64,000 bases of DNA from Halictus rubicundus (taxonomy: Eukaryota; Arthropoda; Insecta; Hymenoptera; Halictidae), in assembly GCF_050948215.1 (NCBI RefSeq), contig NW_027488937.1, positions 124,001 to 188,000 of the forward strand. Direction: 5' to 3'. The position numbers and the translations under genes are program-made. The notes below the pieces were generated by a model. It searched no databases. It saw nothing but the letters and a program-made list of their open reading frames with translations, and was not told where the DNA came from. Below are positions 21,060 to 31,685 of the stretch, piece after piece. Within the stretch, counting starts at the first letter, position 1. Each line of letters begins with the position of its first letter.

Positions 21060-21973
21060 TTCACAGATTAAATAGGAGTCACGAGTGACCGACGAGGAAT
21101 AAGTCGTAGCCAGAAGAGAACAAAAACACGAGGGGTCAACCGTATGGCGATCAGACGTATTAAAAACGCCGTAAGCAATTCTCCCCCTAAATTCTCTTCC
21201 CTTGGCGCGGTTCTCATCTCTGACGGTCGCAGGGGTGGGAAGAAAGGATGTCACGTATATACAGTTTCGCTGTCAAAGGGACGATACGTAGTATCGGTTA
21301 GCGGGTAGCGATATTGTTACCACCGGGATGCTTCTGTTCTCACTGAAGAAAAGGGTGGTATTTGCTGAGAGCACGTGGGTGGTACACACCGCGACATACA
21401 TTCTGTGTAAGACTCTAGCAAACCGCGCGTGCCTGTGTTGCACGAAAAAATTTGCCCTTTCCGGAGGCGATGCTTTATTTCCAGAGAAACTGTTTGTCCC
21501 TGAGCCTCGTGGCTGGAAAAATTATGATAGTGGAACTGGCAAAAGTGGAGCTAACACCTCTCCTCACCTGTGAAGAAATGCGGAAAATACGAAGCGGATA
21601 CTGTTGCTCAACGTATCCTCTTCGAAACGGATTTATATTATTTAGTGATTGTAAAATCGAGGCAGCCAATCGATGGGGGCAGAAATAAAATAAATCAGCA
21701 TACGAGAAGCATGTAACAATTTCCGATATTTCGCAGCCGATTAAACGACCAGCGATCGAGCAGTGGCTCCTGAAACTTATTACTCTGACGTAACGGCGAA
21801 GGGCAGAGGGGGTGGGGCCGACACGAACGTGAACGCTACCAAGCAGAACCGGGGGTAATGTAGAATGAAAAACGAGGAAAAGTCGAAGATAAAATTTCAC
21901 TGTAGCTGAAAAACGCGGAGTATCAAGCCGATTTTTTCCTTACGGCGTTGAAAACGTAACAATGAAATTATTG
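21060..21973 (+). repeat. Inverted block 1A (partner at 55868-56855)
   Basis: It aligns over about 900 bases with the reverse complement of 55868-56855. Matches include CGCTGTCAAAGGGACGATAC, GGGGTGGGGCCGACACGAAC and TTTTTTCCTTACGGCG. Frames in the two copies give parallel peptides (LKKRVVFAES here, LKRRVVFADS there; VVHTATYILCK and VVHTATRILCK), but stops and indels make real coding doubtful. It is the first of three blocks shared in mirror order by 21-24 kb and 47-57 kb. Confidence 0.7.
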
Positions 21974-22615
21974 GCCACAACTAACACTGATTCCTACCGT
22001 GTCCCTGCTGGCCAATCCCGCGAATGGAAACGGTAAAATCGGATTTGTTACGTTCTGTCGAAAGCTCTTGATCGGGAGATTAAATATCTTCACATTCAAA
22101 TTCGTGGAATTTAAAAGGTTTTTGTATCAGCCCATTGAGAGCATCGAATTTAAAACATTATATTTTGAACGATTATTCATCCCAGGCTAAACGAACAATG
22201 ATTAACAAGACCGAGGATTTTATAGATTCGTGTTAAAAATGGATGGATCAAACGCAAAACAGTATAGAAGCATTTAGAAAATCTAGAAACGCATAAACGA
22301 TTTAAAAGGGAAATAAATTTGGTCTCTGTATTTTTCAACGAACGCAGGCGATATTTCTTTCGCATTAAAATTCGCAATATATTGATTAATATTTCGCCCG
22401 AACGACTCGATGACTCTTCTCTCTCCGTAAACATGTAATCTGTTAAATTTTCGATTTTAATAAGCGCGGATATTTCCGGCCAACGGGCAAATAGACCATC
22501 CACGCGATTATACACAAAACGCGATAAAATAAACGCGTCATTTGTTGCGAACGTGATTTTTATTTTATTTCCAATCTCGCGAAATCCCATGGTCATTTAC
22601 GGAAGAATTGAAATA
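21974..22615. other. Unannotated stretch between inverted blocks 1A and 2A
   Basis: Moderately AT-rich sequence. Short open frames on both strands lack homology I can recognise or splice context. No repeat partner was noticed elsewhere in the window. Confidence 0.4.
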
Positions 22616-22619
22616 AATA

Positions 22620-22763
22620 TTTTTTTAAATTTTCAATGTATCCGCGCTCTGATTGACCCGCGTTTTTCGTTAATAACTCCTTAACGAAGCCGAGCAGAAC
22701 ATTTTCACGGAGGAAAAAGTTATATAAAATTTATTGTTATGATAAAAGTTATTATAAAAAGTA
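22620..22763 (+). repeat. Inverted block 2A (partner at 49660-49800)
   Basis: Nearly identical to the reverse complement of 49660-49800. Both hold GACCCGCGTTTTTCGTTAAT, CTTAACGAAGCCGAGCAGAA and TTATTGTTATGATAAA. The LINE copy A begins at the exact edge (after ATAAAAAGTA), so it inserted at or next to the end of this block. Confidence 0.75.
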
Positions 22764-22861
22764 ATAATAATAATATTGCTTTATTCAGCCTTACGGCCAA
22801 GAATTGGACCCGGTTTACAATAACCTATGAATACAAAAAATAACTATCTTATCCACGCATT

Positions 22862-22914
<53 letters not shown>

Positions 22915-24029
22915 CCCTTCCCTCTTCGACTCACCCATCCCTACCCTGACTACTCTACCTATATTCTGCCTGTTCCTATTCTTATTCTGATTATTGCACC
23001 ATTTCCTAGTCTGTTATCTTTGGTTTACGCTTCCTTATATTACCTTTATATTTCTGCTCGCTTATCTCTCTTCTTCCTGAACTTTTGAAGCCGCGCTTCA
23101 ACATTTGTATCTATCCTCCCACTCACTATGTCCTCCATCCTGATCCTTCCCTCCATTTCCCTGCATTCTCTTGTTAGATGCTCCAGATTGCCATACCTGT
23201 CCCCACACAGGTCGCATTCTCTTGCTTCGTCTCCCAGCCAGTATTTGTTCCAGTTTTCTGCATTTCCGCATCTTACTTGGGCTACTAACTTTTGACTTTC
23301 CCCTCTTCCCTCCTTACTTAGGTATTCTGGTAACTCTGCCACTCTTATAAACTTGTACCTTTTGTTATATTTTGACTGCTCTATCCTTGTATATTGTTCT
23401 TGCCGTTGTACCTCAATGTCTCTCTCCTTTAGCCTCTCCGCTACCTCCATCTCTAGCCTTATCATCTCTTCCACCCCTGCTTGGCTCCATCCGTTTCTCT
23501 TTAAGTATTCCTCCCTTTCTTTTCCGCTTTCGCCCTGAACTTTCCCTGATTCCTTTTCCTTCAGACATTCCTTGACTATCTTCCTCCCTGCTCTGTTTCT
23601 TACTCCTTCCGTGTATTTCCATGCCCTAATTCCTGCCTTTACTCTAAGCCTCGCCCTTTTTGTTTCTTCCACTACCAAGTATCCTGGGGTACGCACGTCC
23701 AAACCAAGTGTCCACTTTATATATTTCAGCTGAATCCTTTCTACTTCTGTTCTCTCCTTAAAGCCCCATAGCTCTACCCCGTATAGGAGTACCCCCAGTA
23801 CCAACGTATCAAAGAGAAACATTCTCATTTTAAAATCATTTTTAAATTTCCTTTCGCCGATTCCCCATACTTGATTTAGGACCACGTTCGCTCTCTTTAT
23901 CCTTTCCTTTACGTGACCTGCTATCTTTCCGTTGCTTTCAAACTTTATTCCTAAATAACAGAATTCCTTGACTTCCTCTACCGTTTCCCTCTTCCAGTTC
24001 CATGCAGCTTTCTTCTTTTTTTCTCTCCC
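22762..24029 (-). mobile_element. Non-LTR retrotransposon (LINE) copy A, 5'-truncated
   Basis: On the minus strand it encodes the C-terminal part of the protein seen in full at 46970-48412: RT thumb (FKERTEVERIQLKYIKWTLG), then the tail with CDLCGDRYGNLEHLTREC (CX2CX8HX4C). The frame stays open from the 5' break at 24029 to the stop at 23046. The 3' UTR contains about 45 bases of (CT)n on the plus strand (22866-22912) and ends in AATAAAGCAATATTATTATT. It is nearly identical to copy B, so insertion is recent. Truncation falls just after the RT active-site region. Confidence 0.9.
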
Positions 24030-26925
24030 AATTTATTTTAATAGTATCATCGTTGTTAGAAATTCTAACTGTTAATAGAGATTTTAAGAAATTAGAATTG
24101 TCCCAAACAACGCGTTTTACGTTCTACGTGTCGTGCTGAGTATCGTAGGAGCATGAACTGATCGCGTGCCATAGCTCTGTTAATTTTACGGAATTTTTAA
24201 TTAAAATTCCGGAGGGCCAGACAACGGTATTCGATTACAATATTTCTCGAAATCAAGCCACGAAATTCTATCGTATTCTAAGAATAATTATTCTGATTAT
24301 TAAATAGATTAAGAAATAATTTAATAAATAATCAAATTGTTTGACGAATACTTCGCGTTTGCTTTAAACCTCACAAGAAAACTTCGATTGACTATTTCGC
24401 CGAGGGATTTTTCGCATGTTCCGGGAAGTTCATATTTATTCATCGAGTTGCATTGGCGTTTGAAACAAACGGAAGAATGGGATGAATAAGTTCTTGTTTG
24501 CATACCCGACATATGTAGATATTCCCGTTGAAATCGCGCACGTGACGGGCTTTCTTGTTTATCCGTAAAAATTCGAATTTCATTCTCCGCTCGAAAAATT
24601 TGCGTCACAGAGGGGAATCATTATTCCCGCAGGGTATTATATCCCGTCGGCCGGGATCGTGTGCGCCCGAATACGAGGCGCATACAATAACACGCGATCC
24701 GCTTCTTGTTCCATATTTCACGGTGGGCCCAATAAGGATCACAATTAAGCCCGCAGTGTTCGTCTTCCGCCATTTGACAGTGTCTAACTCTCCTTACGCA
24801 AAATTATGCGCGGTGACTTCCGGCCCGTGTTAATTGCGACGTGGAATCCGTGGAACACCGTATCGAACGCGATTGTCGAGAGTGGATTGTCAAAAATGGA
24901 ATTGAACAACGGGCAATAAACAAACATCGTTAAGTGCATTTTGTGCATTTATAGAAAAATGGAAACTGGAAAGCTAAATTGTGAAGGTGTTAGAAAAATT
25001 GGAGAATATTATTTTCAATTTATGAAAGTTGTTGAAAGAACAGGCACATTTTCATCTTGTTTCTATTTTTTACGATCAACTTATTATTTATTTAGAACAA
25101 TTTTATTTTCTGTAAAGGTTTTCGATACAAGAATCGAAAGTTTCTTATCGAAATGCAACAATGGTGATGACACTGGCAAGACCCGTGTTGTTGACATATA
25201 TCGAAAATTCACTGTACTTCCAAATTTCGGTAATTCAGAAATTGTCCGGCGATCGACAAACCAGCCCTCGATCACTTGTGACTCATCTCAACTTCGATGA
25301 CCTTATGAGAACGACGAGAGACGTTTGACCTTAACTGCCGAGTCCTTCTATTTTGGGGGGTGTGAAAAATTCATGTGCTTTTTGCCTCTCATCACGGACG
25401 CGATGCTTAACGAGATATTTTATTTATTATGGCGGGTGATTCTTGTCGATGGACTGCGGATGTTTGGGCAATTTTCAGTTTCTGTAGTCAAACTTTAATA
25501 AACCCCACGAAATCTTATTTTCAGTGGTAGCAACTTTGTAGATCTAAAATCAAGAAAAATTCTACTCCATTCTATTGAATTTTGTAGTGTAGATATAATT
25601 GAAATCAATCTGAAAAGCCGGATATAATCATTTTCTTTGGGGTTATTGCAGGAAAGAAGATAGCTGAACTTCTTAAAGGTAGTTTCCGACGGATCGGTTG
25701 AAAATAATGAAAACGGTACGCTAACGTACACCGATCAGAAACATTTCTATCTTTCGTTATATCTTGGAATTATTTCCTGCGCGAAATTGCGTGCAACATC
25801 CGTAAAAGTCGATTTTAATTTTTCTTTTTATTTAAGCACAATGGCATTCCTTATTACAAAAAAGTAAGATGTACGAGCAACAACGGTGTCAACATCTCCG
25901 CTAATTTCCCGTCAAAAAACTTCCCGCAAAGCAGCCACCTTTGTTCGCGTAAAAACGAAGGATCTCCTAAGTGGTTTTCTTGATTGAGGGGATGAAGAAA
26001 TTCATTTTTATCTCCCGGAGATACGAGGACGCGCGAAATACGTCTGTAATTGTGTGTGAACCGTATAATCGTCGAGCATACTACTTGAGCATATTTCGAT
26101 TTTCTAGAAACCGATAGATCTTATTTGTTTGCTAAAAGCCATTTTATTAATCGATTATACACTCGCCATATTTTGGACAGTAGTGGTCAGTTATGATACA
26201 GAAGCACGTTGGGGTGTTAAGGGTTAATAGATGACACGAACTTCCACGTTTATCTAACCCGATCTAATTCGTCGGGGGTTACAACCCCTAAAAGCCCCGT
26301 TAATTCGACCGGTAATTTCAAGCGATAGATCGAACCGGGCAAGTGACGAAAGTTTAAAATTCTCTGACTTTATTAAACGTAACTCGATCAGCTTGTAAAC
26401 TTGGCCCGCGTCCCATTAACTAATTGTTTTCACAACGCCATGGTTTCCCGGCCAAGGTAAGTTATGAAAACGAGGCTGGCCGGTGCATCCGATAACTATG
26501 CGATTCGATTCCCTGCGTCTTCAGAGCTGCACATGACTTTTTATTCCTCGGCGGAGGCTAAGGAAAATGATTTCCATCCACAATGGCCGACGTCGCGGAC
26601 GTTCTCGCCGTTCCCTCGAACTGATTCGTTCGATTGTATCAGAAACTTTCTGTATTTCGTCCTCTATGAAACGATATGCTCTCACCTTGTTCTTATAAGG
26701 ATCATTCCACGCGAAATCGGACTCTTGTTGCAGCAATGTTTCGCATTTTGTTCAAATTTGAATATGTTGTAGTCACCTATGAACAAGTCTCAAAGGATTT
26801 TCATGATTTTACAGAAAAGTAAGAAAGTGTCACTCTTGTTTCATTAAATTATACGGCTAGAACTAACAAATCGACAAAGATCAAAGATGAGTTTTTGGGA
26901 GCATATAGTGATAACGTAAGAGAGT
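24030..26925. other. Unique-looking AT-rich sequence, no gene seen
   Basis: Both strands were scanned for long frames, splice-bordered exons and repeats. Short frames (for example near 24555, 24941 and 26464) have no recognisable motifs. It may be intron or intergenic DNA. Confidence 0.4.
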
Positions 26926-26929
26926 ATAC

Positions 26930-27750
26930 TAAAAATGTTGTCATTTGAAAAAAATGTTTTTTTCACCATTCATTTTGCAATTGTTTGAAACAGATGCAAT
27001 ATTTTCATGGCCGGAATATTCTTAAAAATTTGAAAAAGAATGGGGAGATAGCGCAAAGTGTCCCCATTACTGACAATTTAATGAGAATTAAAATTATTTT
27101 AAGTGAACGCTGCACGTAGGTAAGATGTCCGGCCGCTGCTTCTACCGCGCGCCTGCCGTCGGAAGCTGTATGTCACGGTGCAGCGTTCACTTGAAATAAC
27201 TTTAATTACGGAAATTTGAAACTGTCCGCTTTTATGAGAAAGTTCCTCATTTCCCTTAAAGTTTTTAAATTGCTCCTGCCACGAAAGCAGGAACATTTGT
27301 TTCAAACAATTGCAAAATAAACGGTGGAAAAACATTTTCTTCGAGTGACAACATTTTTAGTCTACATACACTCTAAGGATGCGTGCCAATTTAAGAGTAA
27401 AATTGTCGCGACTTATTCTCCAGAGTCAATTCGTCAGTGTTTTACATATTATGCACGAAAGGAATGGCACTCTCCGGTAGCATCGGAAGTATTTGCTACC
27501 GGAGAGGGCTATTCCTTTCGTGCATAATAAAACACTGACGAATTTGACTCTGGAGAGCAACTCGCGACAGTTTTACTCTCAAATGCACACACAGTCCGGT
27601 GCAGTCCGGAGTGTACGGTACGTTAAAAACGTTGTCATTTGAAATAAAAAAAATGTTTTCTTCACCATTTATTTATTGCAATTGTTTTAGACAAATGCAA
27701 TGTTTTCGTGGCAGGAACATTTTTCAAAATTTGAAGAATACGAGGACCTT
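26930..27750. repeat. Compound foldback: two arms, a long hairpin and a third arm
   Basis: Arm 1 (about 26937-27020, TTGTCATTTGAAAAAAATG, GCAATTGTTTGAAACA) pairs with arm 2 (about 27275-27355). A near-perfect hairpin follows: 27381-27480 pairs with 27495-27588 across a loop of about 14 bases, with stem pieces such as TTATGCACGAAAGGAAT and CTCTCCGGTAG. A third arm (27625-27745) repeats arm 1. Between arms 1 and 2 is a smaller palindrome, AAGTGAACGCTGCAC near 27100 against GTGCAGCGTTCACTT near 27180. A related core lies at 52505-52655. Confidence 0.7.
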
Positions 27751-27819
27751 TATCAAAATATCGGACAGTTTAAAATTGACGAAATTAAAGTTATGAAATG
27801 AACGCTACACCACAGACGA

Positions 27820-28032
27820 GGTATAAGATAAAAGATGAAAAAATTATTCGAAGTTTGAATAAATCCGCTTCGAATAAAAAAAATTATCTTTTTTCGTCGA
27901 ATAAAATTATTCGATACACATCAAATAAAGATACTTTCTTTACTTGAACCTTCGAATAAGGAATAAAAATTTTTTTTATCTTTTACTAGTTATTCGAAAT
28001 TTTTATTTAGATAAATATTTTGCCCAACTCTG
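27820..28032 (+). repeat. hAT-like 3' end, second copy
   Basis: Matches 2425-2636 in the same orientation and ends TGCCCAACTCTG. Only the right terminus is preserved. From 28033 to 28253 no feature is supported. Confidence 0.45.
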
Positions 28033-28268
28033 CCATTTTGCACGATCGAGGAATGATTAGCGGCATCCCGGACCCTTGCTATTCTCATCGGTACACGTAC
28101 ACGCCGACCTGGTGGTGTGTGAGTGTGCCGAGGCACGGCTGTTCGAACGAAGCTACGGCAGCGCCGTCGTTTACGATGTGGACCACGCATGCTCAGATCG
28201 CCTCTATTGTCAGAGATCATGCGATCGAATCAGAGAGGATACTCGGAAAATGCCACTCGACACTGAAT

Positions 28269-28463
28269 TTTTTTTTTTTTTTTTATTTTCATTGCTATTA
28301 ATATTAACAACAATAATACAAAGACTTGAGTCCACTCGGACCCATTAGCCGCAAATATATGTTTCCCTTATACCTATATACATAACGATTTGACTTACGT
28401 ACTAAGTTGCACATTTTCCTATATATATATTTTTATTTCTTTTTTTTTTTTTTTTTTCTCTCT
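28269..28463 (-). mobile_element. Short retroposed insertion with 15-bp target duplication
   Basis: CACTCGACACTGAAT is present at 28254-28268 and again at 28464-28478. The inserted 195 bases start with a T-run on the plus strand, which is poly(A) at the 3' end when read on the minus strand. A second A-rich run lies at the other end. These are the marks of LINE-driven retroposition. No tRNA-like promoter is visible, so the source is unknown: SINE, truncated LINE tail, or processed transcript. Confidence 0.7.
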
Positions 28464-28589
28464 CACTCGACACTGAATGTGGAAAGTGCACCCAGCTCCC
28501 CATACTGGACGAAAATGTTACTATTTAGCTTCTTCGAGTGGCCGTTATAGCGGTACTATCGATTGTTCAAGGCCACCTGGGAAAACTGG

Positions 28590-30091
28590 CCCTTAAGAAG
28601 AAATTTCGCAGTTATTTTCTCATTATTTCTTTATCAATGTTTTAATTTGAATAGATCTTGTTTTCTTGAAGTTGGAATTTATGGGATATGGGTCGTAGGG
28701 ATTGGTGTTTCCTTATGACTTCTGTGAAATATATTCTTTACCTTCCTTGAGTTTTAGCGCCTTATATATATACATTAATATATGAAGTAAGGTATGAAAT
28801 TATCGAGTCAAAGTGGTCAATGTTTTTTCACTTTGCAATCAAATTCACAGAAGTTATTTATTCCTGATCACTATAAGCTGTTTCTATACTATATGTATCG
28901 ATTGCCAAATGATTCCTTCAAATATCTCGATGCTTTAAATTTGACTGTGATTTCGGACCTGACATGAGTATAGAAATGCCGCGAGTGGAAATACTGGAAC
29001 ATTTCGGCAAGAAAAAAACGTAGATAAAGCGAATATGTACGAAATAGACATAATAAAGGATTTATTTTGTACATATTAAGAAGCAATATTTTATTCACTA
29101 TATTGTCTTTTAATCTATTTCTTTTTTTTACTAATTATTTCGCCAGTCTTTGAGAATACTCTTTCGGAAGGAACAGATGTTGTCATAACACAAAGATACT
29201 CCTTCGCAAGCTTTGATAGTGTTACGTCCCAAGTGGTATGAATTACGATCTTAAGAGGATAGGACGCAGTTTCGAACCTACCTGCATACACCGGCTATGG
29301 TTCGGGAAATTGAGGCTCGTTTAAATAACTTTGTACCCTTATTTTGAAAACAACAAAATTATTGATTTATTCAAAGTGTGGTTCTGAATCAGAGATTACA
29401 AATTTGATTTTACAAATATGGTTTATATAGCGCATATACTGGAGTGCTTACAAATAGTTTGATTATAATAATAATAATAATAATATTAATATTACCGTGA
29501 TCACGGGTTCGGATTCGGTTACAATGTACTCCGACTGCTGACACTGGTCTTTGAAACGGTTTGTCGCGAAACAACTGAACGAACTATTTTAACTTCAAAA
29601 GAGACTACTGGACTATTGACTATGACTGAATAACTGATTGTTCACGATTGTCTGACTGACTGACTGACTATTTATAACTGAATTTTAGGAGTTGGTCCCC
29701 CTTTTTATAAGATGCACAATCCTTTGTTTTTCAAAGATGCTGGCACAGGAGTCTCTACCTTGCATCTTTTTATCTTCTTGATGTCTCCTGACTAGTCAGC
29801 TGTACGCCGACAGGATCTTTTTACCATGAAGTCGGCGTCTTTTCTTATAATTTGGCATATTTGGACACCTTTCCTGTTTGTTCTCAGCGTGTAAACTGAG
29901 AACTTCATCTGCGTGTCTTGCAGGAAGAAAAGTTGGAGTCGTTTCTCGTGCTACCTTACTGCGTAGAATTTTTAACATATATCTTAATCCTATTTTTACT
30001 TCTCCTCGTGCGACATAATCGGATGTCCATAATAATTCATAATAATTCTTCATCTGAGGGTTTATTCGTTGGCGGTCGAACCACCGGACGT
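28590..30091. repeat. Duplicated segment: array unit tail plus LTR 1 copy
   Basis: 28590-28750 matches the end of array units. 28750-29219 matches 9801-10260, and 29220-30091 matches the LTR at 10261-11118. The LTR copy stops about six bases short of its proper end (after CCACCGGACGT) and runs into unrelated sequence. Because the flank outside the LTR is also shared, this arose by segmental duplication or recombination and not by an independent LTR insertion. A (AAT)n tract near 29467 is longer than that at 10505. Confidence 0.8.
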
Positions 30092-30253
30092 TCACTGCCT
30101 CTGTCTGCTGGGACTGTGATTGACTGCAATTCTGTTCCCCGCGGGGAAAAAAAAAAACAGTAATAATCTATCTATCTATTATAACGTATCTATCTATTAT
30201 AATCTATCTATCCATCTATCTGTGCATTGTGCGGCCACTTCTTACTTACAGTA

Positions 30254-30610
30254 ACGAGCAAAACTGAGTCTACACTATTTCAAGCAACATAACTTTCTAA
30301 AAATTAGATCAAATGACTTGAATTTTATTGAGAAGTTAGAAGGATTAGTTTATTAGACGAGGTGTAAAAAATTTTTGAAAAAAATTTGAATTGGTCGGAA
30401 TCGCAAAAGAAATAGTAAAAGTTGATTTTTTCAGGCTCTTTTATCTGAGCCTGTATTGAAAATTTAAAGAATGTATTTGATTCGTTCGAATAAATTATGT
30501 CCATGCTGAAAATTTCACCGGTATTGACTTATTCGTTTACGAGTTATAAACGATTAAAAATTGCGATTTTAAGCCGAAAATCGTGAAAAATGGCAATTTT
30601 TCCACTTTTT
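30254..30610. mobile_element. Truncated Tc1/mariner-like foldback element
   Basis: Matches the left half of the element at 6114 (GAGCAAAACTGAGTCTACAC, GACGAGGTGTAAAAAATTTT, ATTCGTTTACGAGTTATAAAC), preceded by TA. It breaks off near 30610, at the middle of the palindrome, where the U6 chimera begins. A (TATC)n microsatellite lies just upstream at 30165-30225. Confidence 0.7.
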
Positions 30611-30623
30611 CTCTAAAGGGTGT

Positions 30624-30753
30624 GTGCCTGGATCACGCGAGTACTCAACAGCACAGAACGCTTCACGATTTTGCGTGTTATCCTTGCGCAGGGACCATGC
30701 TAATCTTCTCTGTATCGTTCCAAATTTAGTATATGTGCTGTCGAAGCAATTAC
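30624..30753 (-). pseudogene. U6: U6 snRNA pseudogene fused to retrotransposon 3'-tail sequence
   Basis: On the minus strand from about 30753: TTGCTTCGACAGCACATATA, then GGAACGATACAGAGAAGATT, AGCATGG, CTGCGCAAGGAT, ACACGCAAAATCGTGAAGCG. This is the U6 spliceosomal RNA in order and nearly full length, including the AGAGA box region. Differences from the usual insect U6 (GACAG for GGCAG, GGTCCC for GGCCCC, GATAAC for GATGAC) and no recognisable TATA upstream argue for a pseudogene. The usual terminal T-run is missing. Instead 30624-30650 is an exact match to 459-485, part of the R1-like 3' tail. Confidence 0.8.
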
Positions 30754-30799
30754 ATGTCAGACACAACCTCCATAATTTCCAACCAGGGCGTTTGATATG

Positions 30800-31389
30800 T
30801 CCCACCGGATATCTGGTGCAGCGAACGGACGATTATCGTCTGTGAGTTACGCACGATCTAACCACGAAATTATACTAAAGGCATAGAACATGTCAAGACA
30901 CAACACAATCGTCCTACATATTTCATCGTCCATTACACAAGTATATATCATCGGAATTAAATCATATTTGGTTTAGTTTTAATCAGAAACATGTTGGTAA
31001 ATATGTTGGTAAGAGTTTCATAAAAAAAAATAATGACAAATAAAGAAGTTTTGTAACTGGATTCGATTAGTCTTCTGGTCTCACACCGATATAGCCGACA
31101 ATGTGTGCCACACTTCTCGGCGACGACGGCTCTTGACCTTTGCTGTTTTCGCCGTTTTCACGTCAGTAGCGTTTTCAAGTTATAGGTTTCTTATGACTTG
31201 AAGAGGGTACGACGGTTTCCAGCGTTCCCTGTGTAGTTCAAATGGGACGCTCGGCGAGAACCTCCGATTTCGTATCTTGTCAGTAAAAACGGCGGACTGA
31301 CAAACAACGAGATTTCACTGTAATAGGCAGTCCTTATAGTAATAGTTATATAGTATTTGTATGGAGTTTTCTATTTTTTAAATATTTAC
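30800..31389. other. No gene seen; possible intron of the adjacent membrane-protein exon
   Basis: If the exon at 31390-31506 is real, the donor at 31389 puts this stretch in its intron on the minus strand. No following exon was recognised. Confidence 0.3.
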
Positions 31390-31506
31390 CTCTTTGTGTA
31401 TGCACAGGATCACGAGCAGGTTGAACCCATTTACGAGCAGACCCAGGAGGGAGCACAGCAGGATGGGCACGTCAACAAAAGAAGCGTCCATCTTCGAGTC
31501 TCTTGC
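31390..31506 (-). CDS. Exon of a multi-pass membrane protein (CDF transporter-like or GPCR-like)
   Basis: Minus strand. A possible acceptor, GTGTTTCAG, lies just upstream. ATG at 31491 is followed by 33 codons and a GTAAATATT donor at 31389. The peptide holds one clear membrane helix, PILLCSLLGLLVNGFNLLVI, then LCIHKE. GLLVN followed by an H shortly after the helix resembles transmembrane helix 4 of cation-diffusion-facilitator zinc transporters. A class A GPCR helix 1 (N in the helix, basic end) is the alternative. Codon use is GC-rich compared with the AT-rich flanks. No neighbouring exon was found, so it could be an isolated or lost exon. Confidence 0.4.
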
Positions 31507-31685
31507 TGAAACACGCCATTCGTAGCTTTATCTTAGTATTAAATAACGAATTTGTACGGTGTCACGTTGCCCTGATTTTCGGCCCGTCCGACGGGAGAAA
31601 AACCCGGGCAACGGCGGGTTTTTACAGACCGTGAAGCCGGGCCACGTTCGGCCGCGCGAAACGTGGTCCACCCGGGACAAACGGC

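Noticed and set aside
30165..30225. (TATC)n tract as a possible CRISPR-like or regular array
   Set aside because: Simple tetranucleotide microsatellite in an insect genome.
30653..30753. Functional U6 snRNA gene
   Set aside because: Several changes in conserved bases, no upstream TATA-like promoter, and the terminal T-run is replaced by retrotransposon sequence.
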